This document shows, piece by piece, positions 44,766-52,825 of a stretch of 63,245 nucleotides of DNA. This DNA comes from Deltaproteobacteria bacterium (GTDB lineage: Bacteria > Desulfobacterota > Desulfobulbia > Desulfobulbales > Desulfurivibrionaceae): NCBI GenBank assembly GCA_021802775.1, contig JAJZRJ010000013.1:1-63245 (forward strand), in the 5' to 3' direction. The position numbers and the translations under genes are program-made. Position 1 is the first letter of the stretch, and the number at the start of each line of letters is the position of its first letter. Under the pieces are notes generated by a model that saw nothing but the letters and a program-made list of their open reading frames with translations, searched no databases and had not been told where the DNA came from.

Positions 44766-46847
44766 CTACTTTTCCTTGTTCTTCTTCTGCGCTTCCGCGA
44801 TGAGCTGCTCCGCCACGCTCTTCGGTACCGGCTTGTAGCTGGCGAACTCCATGGTGAACTCCGCCTTGCCCTGGGTGAGCGAACGCAGGTCGGTGGAGTA
44901 GCCGAACATCTCGGAGAGCGGCACCTCGGCCTCAATAGCAGTATAGTCGTCTTCCTCGGTGGTGCCAACAATCATTCCGCGCCGCTGGTTCAGACTGCCC
45001 ATGACCGAACCCTGGAACTCGGTGGGGCCCTCGACCACCACCTTCATGATCGGTTCGAGGATGACCGGCTTGGCCTTGGCGTAGCCTTCCTTGAAGGCGC
45101 CGATGGCGGCCAGCTGGAAGGCGATGTCCGAGGAGTCCACCGCATGGGAGGCACCATCGTTGATGACACAGCGCACGCCGGTGATCGGCGCGCCGATGAG
45201 CGCACCCTTGACCACCGCCTTCCGGAAGCCCTTGTCGCAGGAGGGGATGAACTCGCGCGGGATGACGCCGCCGACGATGCTGTCGACAAATTCGTATTCG
45301 CCCTCTTCCAGCGGCTCGATATAGCCGCCGACCCGGCCGAACTGGCCGGAACCGCCGGTCTGCTTCTTGTGGGTGTAGTTGAAGTCGGCCCGCTGGGTGA
45401 TGGCCTCGCGGTAGGCGACCTGCGGGGCGCCCACCTGGACTTCGGCGTTGTATTCACGCTTCATCCGCTCGACGTAAACGTCGAGGTGCAACTCGCCCAT
45501 GCCGGAGATGATCGTCTCGTTGGTCTCGGAGTCGATGTAGGTCTTGAAGGTCGGGTCTTCCTTGGTGAAGCGGTTCAGGGCCTTGGACATGTTGACCTGG
45601 GCCTTGTTGTCCACCGGCTTGATGGCCAGCGAGATAACCGGGGTGGGCACGTGCATGGAGCTCATGGAGTAATTGAGCTTGCCGTCGGTGAAGGTATCGC
45701 CCGAGGCGCAGTCGATGCCGAAGAGCGCCACGATATCGCCGGAGCCGGCCTCTTCGATGTCCTCCATCTCGTCGGCGTGCATGCGGACCAGACGGCCGAC
45801 CTTGGCCTTCTTGCCGGTGCGGGCGTTGATGATGGTGTCGCCCTTCTTGAGGGTGCCCTGATAGGTCCGTACGTAGGTGAGCTGGCCGTAACGGCCGTCT
45901 TCCAGCTTGAAGGCCAGGGCCACCATCGGGTCGTCCGGGTTGTTGGTGACCTTGATCTCGGTTTCGCCCTTGTCGAGGTCGAGGGCGAAGTTGTCGACCT
46001 CGGTCGGGGCCGGCAGATAGTTGGCCACGCCGTCGAGCAGCAGCTGGATGCCCTTGTTCTTGTAGGCGGAGCCCATCATGACCGGGGTCAGTTCCAGCTT
46101 GAGGGTGCCGGTGCGGATGGCGTTCATGATCATCTCCGGGGTGGGGGTGCCTTCCAGCACCGCCTCCATCAGCTCGTCGGAGAACATGGAGGCCGCATCG
46201 AGCAGCGCCTCGCGGCGCTTCTCGGCCTCGGCCTTGAGAGCGGCCGGAATCTCCTCCTCGCGGATCTTCTCGCCGTTGTCGCCGTCGAAGTAGACCGCCT
46301 TCATGGTGACGAGATCGACCACGCCTTCAAGGTCGCCTTCGAGACCGATGGGCAACTGGATCGGCACCGCATTGAGGTTCAGCTTGTCGCGGAGCTGGCC
46401 GATCACGCGGTCCGGGTTGGCGCCGGTGCGGTCGCACTTATTGATGAAGGCGATGCGCGGCACGCGGTAGCGGGTCATCTGGCGGTTGACGGTGATCGAC
46501 TGGGACTGCACGCCGCCCACCGAGCAGAGGATGAGGATCGCGCCGTCGAGGACCCGCAGCGCGCGCTCCACCTCGATGGTGAAGTCCACGTGGCCGGGGG
46601 TGTCGATGATGTTGATCGAGTGGCCCTTCCAGTCGCAGTAGGTGGCGGCGGAGGCGATGGTGATGCCGCGCTCGCGCTCCAGTTCCATGGAGTCCATCTT
46701 GGCGCCGACGCCGTCCTTGCCGCGCACCTCGTGGATAGCGTGAATCCTCTGGGTGTAGTAGAGGACGCGCTCGGTCAGGGTGGTCTTGCCTGAGTCGATA
46801 TGGGCGCTGATCCCGATATTGCGGACTTTTGCCAGGTCGTCTTTCAT
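44766..46847 (-). CDS. fusA: Translation elongation factor G (spd-type)
   Basis: The ATG opening [21 protein letters not shown] gives 693 residues, the usual EF-G length. G-domain motifs include AHIDSGKTT (Walker A), DTPGHVDF (G3) and NKCDRTGA (G4). The [20 protein letters not shown] wording, with Ser in place of the usual Ala and Leu after GKTT, is typical of the spd/mitochondrial-type EF-G found in many Desulfobacterota. Another EF-G may exist elsewhere. No str-operon genes are adjacent. Confidence 0.95.
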   Translation of the reverse strand: MKDDLAKVRNIGISAHIDSGKTTLTERVLYYTQRIHAIHEVRGKDGVGAKMDSMELERERGITIASAATYCDWKGHSINIIDTPGHVDFTIEVERALRVLDGAILILCSVGGVQSQSITVNRQMTRYRVPRIAFINKCDRTGANPDRVIGQLRDKLNLNAVPIQLPIGLEGDLEGVVDLVTMKAVYFDGDNGEKIREEEIPAALKAEAEKRREALLDAASMFSDELMEAVLEGTPTPEMIMNAIRTGTLKLELTPVMMGSAYKNKGIQLLLDGVANYLPAPTEVDNFALDLDKGETEIKVTNNPDDPMVALAFKLEDGRYGQLTYVRTYQGTLKKGDTIINARTGKKAKVGRLVRMHADEMEDIEEAGSGDIVALFGIDCASGDTFTDGKLNYSMSSMHVPTPVISLAIKPVDNKAQVNMSKALNRFTKEDPTFKTYIDSETNETIISGMGELHLDVYVERMKREYNAEVQVGAPQVAYREAITQRADFNYTHKKQTGGSGQFGRVGGYIEPLEEGEYEFVDSIVGGVIPREFIPSCDKGFRKAVVKGALIGAPITGVRCVINDGASHAVDSSDIAFQLAAIGAFKEGYAKAKPVILEPIMKVVVEGPTEFQGSVMGSLNQRRGMIVGTTEEDDYTAIEAEVPLSEMFGYSTDLRSLTQGKAEFTMEFASYKPVPKSVAEQLIAEAQKKNKEK

Positions 46848-46942
46848 GATTCCTTCCTCACCGAATCCGTTGCATGTCTCAAGCGCCGGAGCGCTCGCGG
46901 CCGCGGCGGGCCTATGGTAACGAAACTGCCGCGTTCCGAATG

Positions 46943-46970
46943 AAAAACGGCCCCAGAACCGAGGCCGTGG
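46943..46970 (-). terminator. Terminator upstream of fusA
   Basis: ACGGCC (46947-46952) pairs with GGCCGT (46963-46968), and the minus strand continues with a T run. It would end transcription arriving from pgeF before fusA. Confidence 0.55.
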
Positions 46971-47061
46971 CACGGTACATTTTTAGAACCGGCACTTTTA
47001 CCCCTTCACCCCAAGGCTGTCAAGGGAAAAATTCGCTGCAACCGCACGCAGTTAGTGAGAA

Positions 47062-47282
47062 TCCTGAATCCGTGAGCGTTCGAGAACGGTGCAGCGGCAA
47101 GGCGGCGACGATGTTGATGATACACCTGGTATATCAACGAGTCGCCAACGCGGCAGATGCGCCGTTATCGGTCGCCCCGCAGGGCGGCGGGGTGAACCCG
47201 GACAAAGCGGTGGCCTTGACATTGAACAGCGGCAACAGCCGGATATCACCTAATCAAGCGCGAAGCCGTCACGGATTCAGGA
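47062..47282. mobile_element. MITE-like 221-bp element, copy 2
   Basis: Same element as at 9053-9273, with the same length, the same 14-bp terminal inverted repeats and only scattered substitutions. Here the 3-bp flanking direct repeats are GAA (47059-47061 and 47283-47285), different from copy 1, which supports genuine transposition rather than recombination. It lies between pgeF and fusA. Confidence 0.82.
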
Positions 47283-47483
47283 GAATACCATGGGGAACAA
47301 ACACGGCCCGGCATCCACGGTGAGCAGCATAAAGAGGCCGCCCGCCTTCTTGCGGCTTTGGAGGAGTTGCCCGAGAAGCCCGCTGGTCGGGTCGCCAAAG
47401 ATAAGCCCCGCGTAGCGGAACATCACCGCATTGCCGGCCGGGGCCGGCACCCGGTCCATGAAGAGCACCGGATCGCGGTTCGC
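47283..47483 (-). pseudogene. Residual open frame downstream of pgeF, ended by the MITE
   Basis: In another frame overlapping the pgeF end, an open stretch reads NRDPVLFMDRVPAPAGNAV and continues to a TGA created by the MITE terminal repeat. It looks protein-like but I do not recognise it. It may be the tail of an adjacent gene cut by the insertion, or the true C-terminus of a frameshifted pgeF. Confidence 0.25.
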
Positions 47484-48199
47484 AGCATGATTACCGAACC
47501 AAAGCGGCCGGTAACGCGCTCACGGCGAAAGGAGAAATAGTCGGAACCGCACTTGGTGCAGATGGCGGCACTGTCGATCCGCTCCTGCCGCACCCCGGAT
47601 TCTTGCAGCTGATCCCGGCTGATGGCCCAGAAATCGAAGCGATTGGGAGCCATCTGATACCCGTGCATCTCCACCGGCAATTCGGTTCGGTAATCGACGA
47701 ACTCGGCGCAACAGGGGCCGAGGGAGGGGCTGATGCCGGCCACCAGATCACCAGGCCGGGTGCCGAACCGCGCGGTCATGGTGCGGACGGTTTTGCCGAT
47801 GATGCCCGCCACGCTGCCGCGCCAGCCGGCATGAATGTTGGCCACCACCTTTTGCACCGGGTCATGAAGCAGTATCGCCTGGCAGTCTGCCTGCTGAATC
47901 AACAGCCCTATCCCTGGCTGGTTGGTCACCAAGGCATCATAGCCATCCTGTTCGGTGTCCCGGTCAAGCGGCTCATCGATCACCCACACCGCATCACCAT
48001 GCACCTGGCTGGCCGAGGCGAGCACAGGGATCCCCAGCGCCGCCTTGAGTCGTTGCCGGTTTTCCCGCACGTTATCCACCGCGTCACCCACGCCAAAACT
48101 CAAGTTGAGCGAACGGTGGGGCGCCGGACTCACCCCGCCATGGCGATCACACACGCCATGGTGACACGACATATTTTCAAACCGAAAAAGTCGTAGCAT
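47423..48199 (-). CDS. pgeF: Polyphenol oxidase/peptidoglycan-editing factor (YfiH/PgeF family)
   Basis: A 258-residue protein (start at MLRLFRFENMSCHHGVCDRHGG) with the family's metal and active-site motifs: ASQVHGDAVW, QQADCQAILLHDP, IHAGWRGSVAG, SPSLGPCCAEF and TKCGSDYFSFRRE. The family removes wrongly incorporated L-Ser from cell-wall precursors or acts on purine nucleosides. The last 17 residues are arginine- and serine-rich and unlike the usual ending at RFGSVIMLR, so the C-terminus may be altered by a frameshift near the MITE. Confidence 0.9.
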   Translation of the reverse strand: MLRLFRFENMSCHHGVCDRHGGVSPAPHRSLNLSFGVGDAVDNVRENRQRLKAALGIPVLASASQVHGDAVWVIDEPLDRDTEQDGYDALVTNQPGIGLLIQQADCQAILLHDPVQKVVANIHAGWRGSVAGIIGKTVRTMTARFGTRPGDLVAGISPSLGPCCAEFVDYRTELPVEMHGYQMAPNRFDFWAISRDQLQESGVRQERIDSAAICTKCGSDYFSFRRERVTGRFGSVIMLRTAIRCSSWTGCRPRPAMR

Positions 48200-48306
48200 A
48201 ATTACCCGGAAAGGTGGAGAAGAGAGTGCCGCCCAGCCCAACTGGCGATTCGCCTCTCGTCCATGAGGACCAGCCAAGACTCGGGGGCTTCGTGGGCTGG
48301 GGTGGC

Positions 48307-48573
48307 TTACTGAAAGAAGGCCTTGAGGATCAGGGTGAGGGCGCCGCCAATCATAAGGGCATTCCCTTCGATTGCGGCAAGGCGCTCGGTCAGGTTTTTT
48401 CCCGTGTCTTTTAGCTCTGCCTCGGTTGCCAGGGAGGAGTCCAGTATTTCGGCAAAGGCAGAGGCTAATGCTTCCACCTCCGCACCCGGCCGTATTTCAT
48501 CGGATTCCGATACCGGGGCGTCAGCGAAAACAACGGTCAGCACGTCTGTCTCGCGGTCGTAGTCGGCTTTCAT
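48307..48573 (-). CDS. DUF2283 N-terminus joined to a DUF1640-like membrane tail
   Basis: An 88-residue protein. Residues 1-30 (MKADYDRETDVLTVVFADAP...ESDEIRPG) match the start of DUF2283. The expected continuation (I/VLDYDxxGxVVGIE) is missing; instead comes ALASAFAEILDSSLATEAEL and a single hydrophobic helix (ALMIGGALTLILKAFF), which matches the C-terminal half of small DUF1640/CCDC90-like proteins. It reads as a chimera of two cassette genes. It is the end-most gene of the minus-strand cassette region. Confidence 0.6.
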   Translation of the reverse strand: MKADYDRETDVLTVVFADAPVSESDEIRPGAEVEALASAFAEILDSSLATEAELKDTGKNLTERLAAIEGNALMIGGALTLILKAFFQ

Positions 48574-48582
48574 GAGTCCGAT

Positions 48583-48840
48583 TCAGGCCGCCGCCCGTGA
48601 TTGCCGGTTGAGCAGATCCAAAAGGAATTCGGGGGCAAGATCGGCGCCGTTTGACCACACCACGGTTCGCATCACGCTGTCCTGGCGAGCGGTGGCAAAA
48701 AGCTCCGGATCCTTGAGCGGTGCAAACATTTCTCCCCACAGTTCGCCGGAAAGATCAATTTCGCCGGAGACACCGTTGTTGAAACGGACAAAAAGACGAT
48801 AGCCGCTTCGTGGCTCAATTTGTTCGGTGTGGAGAATCAT
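48583..48840 (-). CDS. DUF2442-domain protein
   Basis: An 85-residue protein from the ATG at 48840. It shows the DUF2442 pattern: YRLFVRFNNGVSGEIDLSGELWGEMFAPLKDPELF, then VVWSNGADLAPEFL. DUF2442 proteins are usually paired with DUF4160 proteins, as here with the gene 4 bp upstream, in a toxin-antitoxin-like arrangement. Confidence 0.85.
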   Translation of the reverse strand: MILHTEQIEPRSGYRLFVRFNNGVSGEIDLSGELWGEMFAPLKDPELFATARQDSVMRTVVWSNGADLAPEFLLDLLNRQSRAAA

Positions 48841-48844
48841 CGCA

Positions 48845-49102
48845 CTACTCCAAGGGCGCAATCTGGTTGAGGGGTTTGCGTTGCGCGGCCAATAACCAGT
48901 TTTCGAGCAACTCTGCCTTGTGGTCGTCAAGCCAGTCGAGAACTGCTCGCAGGGCGCGCTTGGGAAACTCTCCCCGCACAACGCCGGTTTCAATCTCGAC
49001 CGTGATTTCGTAATCACCATACCGGGCATGAAAATGGGGTAATGGATGATCCGCCCAATTCATGAAAATAATGATACCAAGAAAACGTGAGATTTCCGGC
49101 AT
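48845..49102 (-). CDS. DUF4160-domain protein
   Basis: An 85-residue protein beginning MPEISRFLGIIIFMNWAD, with HFHARYGDYEITVEIETG, the conserved DUF4160 segment, and a helical C-terminus. It forms the partner of the DUF2442 gene downstream. Possible antitoxin or toxin half; the direction is not established. Confidence 0.85.
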   Translation of the reverse strand: MPEISRFLGIIIFMNWADHPLPHFHARYGDYEITVEIETGVVRGEFPKRALRAVLDWLDDHKAELLENWLLAAQRKPLNQIAPLE

Positions 49103-49361
49103 GGTTTCAGGGTGAACGATTCAATGTGCCAAACCCTTGGCTCCTGTTTTTTCAACTTTAGCAACAGGCATGGGGAAAGTCAAGGCGAGGGGGCAAGAGG
49201 CGAGGGGGCAAGAAGGCCGCTTGGGCAAAAGTAGAAACGCAGCGGCGCGGGAGGAAAGCTGACGGCTGGCCGCTGTCACGCAGGAGCCGCTTCAGCGGCA
49301 ACCGGTCTATATAACGTAGGAGCCGCTTCAGCGGCGACCGGACGGTGGCGAGTATGAAGAA
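49103..49361. repeat. Gene-free repeat zone with two REP-like palindromes
   Basis: Two near-identical units GGAGCCGCTTCAGCGGC-AACCGG and GGAGCCGCTTCAGCGGCGACCGG lie at about 49282-49303 and 49319-49340. The core GCCGCTTCAGCGGC is palindromic. A 14-bp direct repeat (GCGAGGGGGCAAGA) also occurs twice near 49178-49212. It adjoins the truncated PIN gene. Confidence 0.6.
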
Positions 49362-49622
49362 TTAGTGCTGAAGTACCGAGTGCCGCGGGAGAACCCGCTC
49401 CTTGTATTGCGCTGCGGTTTTTTGTTTACCCCCTTTCAGGGGCAGGACAAGAACCTCAAGCAAGGTGATGGTCGAGGTAATACCCTTGGTTTGCCGATTG
49501 TCGAGCAAGGTAAAGACTTGCTTGACGAGTTGGTGATAGCGGTTGTTCTTTTCGATGAAATAGATGAAAGGGGCGGTATCGATAAAGATACTCTTGCCTT
49601 TGAGTATCTGCTTCAGTTCCAC
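49362..49622 (-). pseudogene. Truncated PIN-domain toxin
   Basis: Begins as a PIN RNase: IFIDTAPFIYFIEKNNRYHQLVKQVF with the first metal aspartate and ITSTITLLEVLVLPLKGG with the conserved glutamate. It stops after 86 residues at PRHSVLQH, lacking the second half with the remaining acidic ligands (a normal PIN protein is about 130 residues). The break abuts the REP repeats. Its start overlaps the antitoxin stop. Confidence 0.75.
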
Positions 49623-49843
49623 GCATCGCGCTCCGTCCGAAGGTACTCCGCAACATCTTTCCCGACCCAGATGTCCGCGCCAAGCCCTTCGAGTTCCAGC
49701 AGGCTGTGTTTTCCAGCCTTGCCGATGGCTTTATTGAGGGACGAGGAAAGCACCATGAGAAGGTCGAGTTGTTCTTCCGGGGCCAGGGTCGGGATGGAGG
49801 CAACAACTTCGGTATAGGTAAGATGGGCTTTTTGCGCTGTCAT
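49613..49843 (-). CDS. Antitoxin paired with the PIN gene
   Basis: A 76-residue protein (TYTEVVASIPTLAPEEQLDLLMVLSSSL) of the small acidic helical type commonly found before PIN toxins. The ATG overlap with the downstream PIN gene fits a classical antitoxin-toxin operon. It is intact although the toxin is not. Confidence 0.75.
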   Translation of the reverse strand: MTAQKAHLTYTEVVASIPTLAPEEQLDLLMVLSSSLNKAIGKAGKHSLLELEGLGADIWVGKDVAEYLRTERDAWN

Positions 49844-49916
49844 GGGATACCTCGAAAACGAAGGATAAACGAATCATTACATACTTTTTACACTATTCCC
49901 GAAAAACAGCAAAGAA

Positions 49917-49948
49917 AAAGCCCTGGTTGGTCCGCCAACCAGGGCTTT
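49917..49948 (-). terminator. Recurring palindromic terminator, copy R1
   Basis: A perfect 14-bp stem AAAGCCCTGGTTGG / CCAACCAGGGCTTT with a TCCG loop, followed on the minus strand by a T-rich run. Nearly the same hairpin, often with flanking similarity, returns at 50680, 51805, 52760 and (diverged) 56039. It lies between the small membrane gene's end and the start of the PIN antitoxin gene. Confidence 0.75.
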
Positions 49949-50006
49949 GGGCTGACTTGAAATGAAACAGCTCGGAAATTCGGGGCATCTCCCCTTATTT
50001 TTGAAT

Positions 50007-50129
50007 TCACATTGGAAAAAATGATTTCAGCAGTAGTGCGATGATTCCGCCAAGCAAAAGGCCGAGCATCCATTTGACAAGGGTCAGATCAGAGTGAGCC
50101 GGTGCAAGCGCAATTTGCAGGTCTTTCAT
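50007..50129 (-). CDS. 40-residue single-pass membrane protein (DUF1640-tail-like)
   Basis: A small gene of 40 residues beginning MKDLQIALAPAHSDLTLVKW and then one hydrophobic helix ending LLLKSFFPM. Its helix and ending resemble the tail of the protein at 48307 (GGALTLILKAFF). It lies 2 bp downstream of the YgiT-type gene on the same strand, so it could be translated from that mRNA. I judge it real from these neighbours and from similarity to the tails at 48307, 51897 and 56250. Confidence 0.55.
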   Translation of the reverse strand: MKDLQIALAPAHSDLTLVKWMLGLLLGGIIALLLKSFFPM

Positions 50130-50131
50130 GG

Positions 50132-50356
50132 TCAGGCGGCGAAGCGGAGGATTTCCACCTCGGTTCCTTTTGCAACAGCCTCTTCGGACAGGTGGAGGAC
50201 ACGGCTGGCGATAGATTCAGAGAGATAGTACTCTCCGCAATTGGTGCAGATGTCCGCCGGCACCTGTTTGATAATCAAGGACGTATCGCCCCGATGAAGA
50301 ACCACGGTGGTTAAGCCGTGGTTCGTTTCGCCAACTTTGCAGAGTGTGCACTGCAT
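50132..50356 (-). CDS. YgiT-type zinc-finger antitoxin
   Basis: A 74-residue protein with two CxxC knuckles, CTLC and CTNC (QCTLCKVGET; ICTNCGEYYLSE), the MqsA/YgiT N-terminal pattern. It normally follows a DUF4258 or MqsR-like toxin gene, which here lies directly upstream but is frameshifted. Antitoxin intact. Confidence 0.9.
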   Translation of the reverse strand: MQCTLCKVGETNHGLTTVVLHRGDTSLIIKQVPADICTNCGEYYLSESIASRVLHLSEEAVAKGTEVEILRFAA

Positions 50357-50359
50357 ACG

Positions 50360-50642
50360 CTACCTCCTCGTTTCGTAGTCGTCTTTCCAAGCAGTCTTGT
50401 CTGGAACATAGACTGTTACGACAAAACATTTCCCACTCGATGCATCGATCGCCACAACGACATGAAGTGGTATCGCGTTGAGAAAGCCGAGAAGCAAATA
50501 ACTCGGATATGGGCCTGTCTTCGGGGTAGGCGGCAATAGCCTTGCCGTGTTCCGCAACGAATCTGACGTCAGCCGTTGTTATTCGCCGTTCGAACATGCG
50601 CTGCATTGCATGGCCGGTAAAGATGAGCGCCGCACAGTCCAT
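50360..50642 (-). pseudogene. DUF4258 toxin with a one-base frameshift
   Basis: From the ATG at 50642 the frame reads IFTGHAMQRMFERRITTADV and then AAYPEDRP, the DUF4258 start. The continuation PYPSYLLLGFLNAIPLHVVVAID and VTVYVPDKTAWKDDYETRR is perfect DUF4258 but in the next frame. The switch falls at the G run at 50511-50513, consistent with one extra base. The shifted half begins exactly where the first half should continue. It is followed by the YgiT antitoxin gene 3 bp downstream. Confidence 0.8.
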
Positions 50643-50679
50643 TCCTTTTTGTACAATATTTCGGAAAAACAGCAAACAA

Positions 50680-50711
50680 AAAGCCCTGGTTGGCGGACCA
50701 ACCAGGGCTTT
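50680..50711 (-). terminator. Recurring palindromic terminator, copy R2
   Basis: A 14-bp stem identical to R1 with loop CGGA. The upstream flank (GGAAAAACAGCAAA) also matches R1, so the repeat unit is longer than the hairpin. It separates the HigA gene from the DUF4258 gene. Confidence 0.75.
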
Positions 50712-50728
50712 GGGGAAGGAGCACTTTC

Positions 50729-51028
50729 TTATGCGGCCCGCTGGACCTTGGGTGCGCCATGCTTGCGTGCCTGCCACAAATCGTAGGCAGCCTGCTGGGC
50801 GATCCACATGTCGGCGCGGCCGCCGTTTTCCACCCCCAGCCAGCCCTCCAGGCGCAACGCCATTTCCGGCGAGATGGCAGCATGCTCATTCAGCACGCGA
50901 GACAGGGCGGCGCGGGTCACGCCAAGCTGCCGTGCTGCCTCGGTGACCGTCAGCCCCAAGGCGGGCAAGACATCCTTTCTCAGGGTCTCTCCAGGATGGG
51001 GTGGATTGTGCATCGTGAACCAACTCAT
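50729..51028 (-). CDS. higA: HigA-family antitoxin without an adjacent HigB
   Basis: A 99-residue HTH protein (MHNPPHPGETLRKDVLPALGL, VTRAALSRVLNEHAAISPEMALRLEGWLG, DMWIAQQAAYDLWQAR), the canonical HigA arrangement. It overlaps the stop of the preceding antidote gene (ATGA). No HigB-type gene accompanies it; the RelE-type toxin of the unit is frameshifted. Confidence 0.88.
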   Translation of the reverse strand: MSWFTMHNPPHPGETLRKDVLPALGLTVTEAARQLGVTRAALSRVLNEHAAISPEMALRLEGWLGVENGGRADMWIAQQAAYDLWQARKHGAPKVQRAA

Positions 51029-51333
51029 CCGCTGTGCGCGGGCTGGGCCACCAGCCGCACACCCAAGGCCGCGCAGACACGGCTGATGGTGTCGAAGCGC
51101 GGTTGCGCATCCGAACGCAATGCCTTGTATAAGGCTTCACGGGTGAGGCCGGAGGATTTGGCAATCTCGCTCATCCCGCGGGCGCGTGCGATGTCGCCCA
51201 GCGCTGCCGCCAGCAGGGCCGGATCATTCGCCTCCAGGATGTCTGTAAGATATGCCGCAACCGCCTCCTCGCTGTCGAGGTATGGGGCTGCGTCGAATTC
51301 TGGCAGATCGTGTACTTTGATGGGTTTGGCCAT
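51025..51333 (-). CDS. Addiction-module antidote (COG3636 type)
   Basis: From the ATG with AAGGTG upstream, 102 residues. It matches the antidote family: LPEFDAAPYLDSEEAVAAYL, ANDPALLAAALGDIARARG, MSEIAKSSGLTREALYKAL (HTH), FDTISRVCAALGVRL. It belongs to the RelE-type toxin just upstream. A second antitoxin-like gene follows, giving two antitoxins for one toxin remnant. Confidence 0.9.
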   Translation of the reverse strand: MAKPIKVHDLPEFDAAPYLDSEEAVAAYLTDILEANDPALLAAALGDIARARGMSEIAKSSGLTREALYKALRSDAQPRFDTISRVCAALGVRLVAQPAHSG

Positions 51334-51349
51334 GGTAGTCACCTTTTGG

Positions 51350-51644
51350 TTATTCGAGCCGCGCAGCCAGTTTTTTGGCGCGCCCTATATCGTTTTTCTG
51401 GGTGCGCTTGGAGCCGCCACCTAATAAGATAATCACTTGGAGGCCGTGCTGGGTGAAATAGACGCGCCAGCCAGCCCCAACATGGATGCGCAATTCCGAT
51501 ACGCCTTCGCCAACCGGCTTTACGTCGCCGACCAATCCCCGCTCCAGCCGTTTCAGCCGCGCCAACACCCACCCCGCGTACCGCCGCATCGGCAAGACCG
51601 TTGAGCCAATGGGTGAATTCGGGCAGAGGTTTCAGGGTGAACAT
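51350..51644 (-). pseudogene. RelE/ParE-type toxin with a one-base frameshift
   Basis: The start reads MFTLKPLPEFTHWLNGLADAAV. The body, VLARLKRLERGLVGDVKPV and ELRIHVGAGWRVYFTQHG, QKNDIGRAKKLA, is in the next frame. Expected family sequence runs straight from one to the other. The shift maps to the C-rich run at about 51566-51575. An intact member of the same family is at 55506. Confidence 0.8.
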
Positions 51645-51804
51645 GAATATACTGTAATCGAATGATTACAGAAAATCAATGATCATTCGCGGAAGGCAAC
51701 CAGGAAAGGAAGAGGCGGGCAGGAGTGGCTTTGAGCCGCGACAACGGCGGGGGCGCAGTCTGCCGGTTGATCGCGGCTGATTCGCTCCTACGAAAGGCAA
51801 AGAA

Positions 51805-51836
51805 AAAGCCCTGGTTGGCGAACCAACCAGGGCTTT
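51805..51836 (-). terminator. Recurring palindromic terminator, copy R3
   Basis: The same 14-bp stem with loop CGAA. It sits between the RelE-type pseudogene's promoter side and the small membrane gene's end. T run on the minus strand. Confidence 0.75.
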
Positions 51837-51896
51837 GGGCTGGCTGAGAACAGCGAATTGCGTAGGGGCAACGAGAGGCCACATGGCCACTCACGG

Positions 51897-52055
51897 CTAT
51901 TTTATGAGCTTCAGCAAAAGGGCGGCAATGAGGGCGGTTTGGAGAAACCCGGCGCCCGCCACCCAGCGGACCAGTTCCGATTTCATCTCGGCCAGCTTGA
52001 CATCCATGCGGCGTTCCATTTCCCGGAGATCGGTTTTGGATGCCACCTCTGCCAC
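51897..52055 (-). CDS. 52-residue DUF1640-like small membrane protein
   Basis: Starts with GTG behind a GGGGAG ribosome site; 52 residues: MAEVASKTDLREMERRMDVK, then a coiled-coil-like charged helix, then one transmembrane helix ending LLLKLIK. It matches the C-terminal half of DUF1640/CCDC90-like proteins (compare the 80-residue version at 56250) without the N-terminal portion. Function unknown. Confidence 0.6.
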   Translation of the reverse strand: MAEVASKTDLREMERRMDVKLAEMKSELVRWVAGAGFLQTALIAALLLKLIK

Positions 52056-52094
52056 GTTGTATCTCCCCTTATTATATTTGATTGAGAAATGGGA

Positions 52095-52316
52095 TCAGGC
52101 GTGTTTAACCTTGTTTTTCGCCAGCCGAATGAGGGAACGGAGAGCATCATTGACCGCCTTTGCATCAGGAAAGATCGCGGAAACATCGTCATCGAGCTTG
52201 ACGATATTCGCCCCTTGCCTGTAGCGGTCGGCGTATTTGCCACGCACAGCCCCAGGCATTGAAGCAAAATCATATTCTGGCCTCAAGTCATCGGCTGCCT
52301 TCGCTGCTTTCTTCAT
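52095..52316 (-). CDS. brnA: BrnA-type antitoxin
   Basis: From the ATG at 52316, 73 residues: MKKAAKAADDLRPEYDFASM, then ANIVKLDDDVSAIFPDAKAVNDALRSLI, a BrnA-like ribbon-helix-helix ending. It overlaps the downstream end of brnT by 29 bp, the normal arrangement for BrnTA. Intact. Confidence 0.85.
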   Translation of the reverse strand: MKKAAKAADDLRPEYDFASMPGAVRGKYADRYRQGANIVKLDDDVSAIFPDAKAVNDALRSLIRLAKNKVKHA

Positions 52317-52575
52317 AAAAAGTTCGCTCCTTTCGCGTTGCCTCTCGTGCCGAGATGATTCGGGTTGTCCCTCCCCTGTCTGTGTGAGAGACAACCAAGA
52401 CTCTTCCTGCCCCTGACATTCCGATAATCAGAAAGCGGGTTTCATCGTCTGAATGGTCCGGGTCCGGGAAGGCATGTGAAAGAGGATCGGCAAAGACAGT
52501 CGCGGATTCATCGAACGAAATCCCATGCTTGCGTAAGTTCGCGGCGGCCTTTGTCCCATGCCATTCAAATTTCAC
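52288..52575 (-). CDS. brnT: BrnT-type toxin
   Basis: A 95-residue protein with the BrnT opening FEWHGTKAAANLRKHGISFDES and the core ATVFADPL, RFLIIGMSGAGRVLVVSH, RIISAREATRKER. It is a RelE-fold ribosome-independent RNase. Intact, unlike several neighbours. Confidence 0.92.
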   Translation of the reverse strand: MKFEWHGTKAAANLRKHGISFDESATVFADPLSHAFPDPDHSDDETRFLIIGMSGAGRVLVVSHTDRGGTTRIISAREATRKERTFYEESSEGSR

Positions 52576-52678
52576 TGTTCCCTCTTAAGACCGGAATGCC
52601 GTGGAAAATACCACCTATTTTTTTTTACACCTTTTCAGGCGAAGAGGGAAGACAAAAGGCTGACGGCCAAGTTGTCGG

Positions 52679-52743
52679 TAGGAGCCGCTTCAGCGGCGAC
52701 ATGGCGGGGTGAGGGAACGGTCGCGGATGAATCCGCTCCTACG
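52679..52743. repeat. REP/BIME-like pair
   Basis: A TAGGAGCCGCTTCAGCGGCGAC unit and, 20 bp later, an inverted GTCGCGGATGAATCCGCTCCTAC unit form a BIME-like pair. The design (GTAGGAGCGG...CCGCGAC palindromes in opposite orientation) is like REP elements in Pseudomonas. Confidence 0.6.
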
Positions 52744-52759
52744 GGGGAGTAGACACGAA

Positions 52760-52790
52760 AAAGCCCTGGTTGGCGGACCAACCAGGGCTT
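52760..52790 (-). terminator. Recurring palindromic terminator, copy R4
   Basis: A 13-bp version of the R1 stem with loop CGGA, just downstream of the porin stop on the minus strand. It would end porin transcription. Confidence 0.75.
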
Positions 52791-52825
52791 GGGCTGACTT
52801 GAAACAGCTAATTGCGCAAAGGCAA

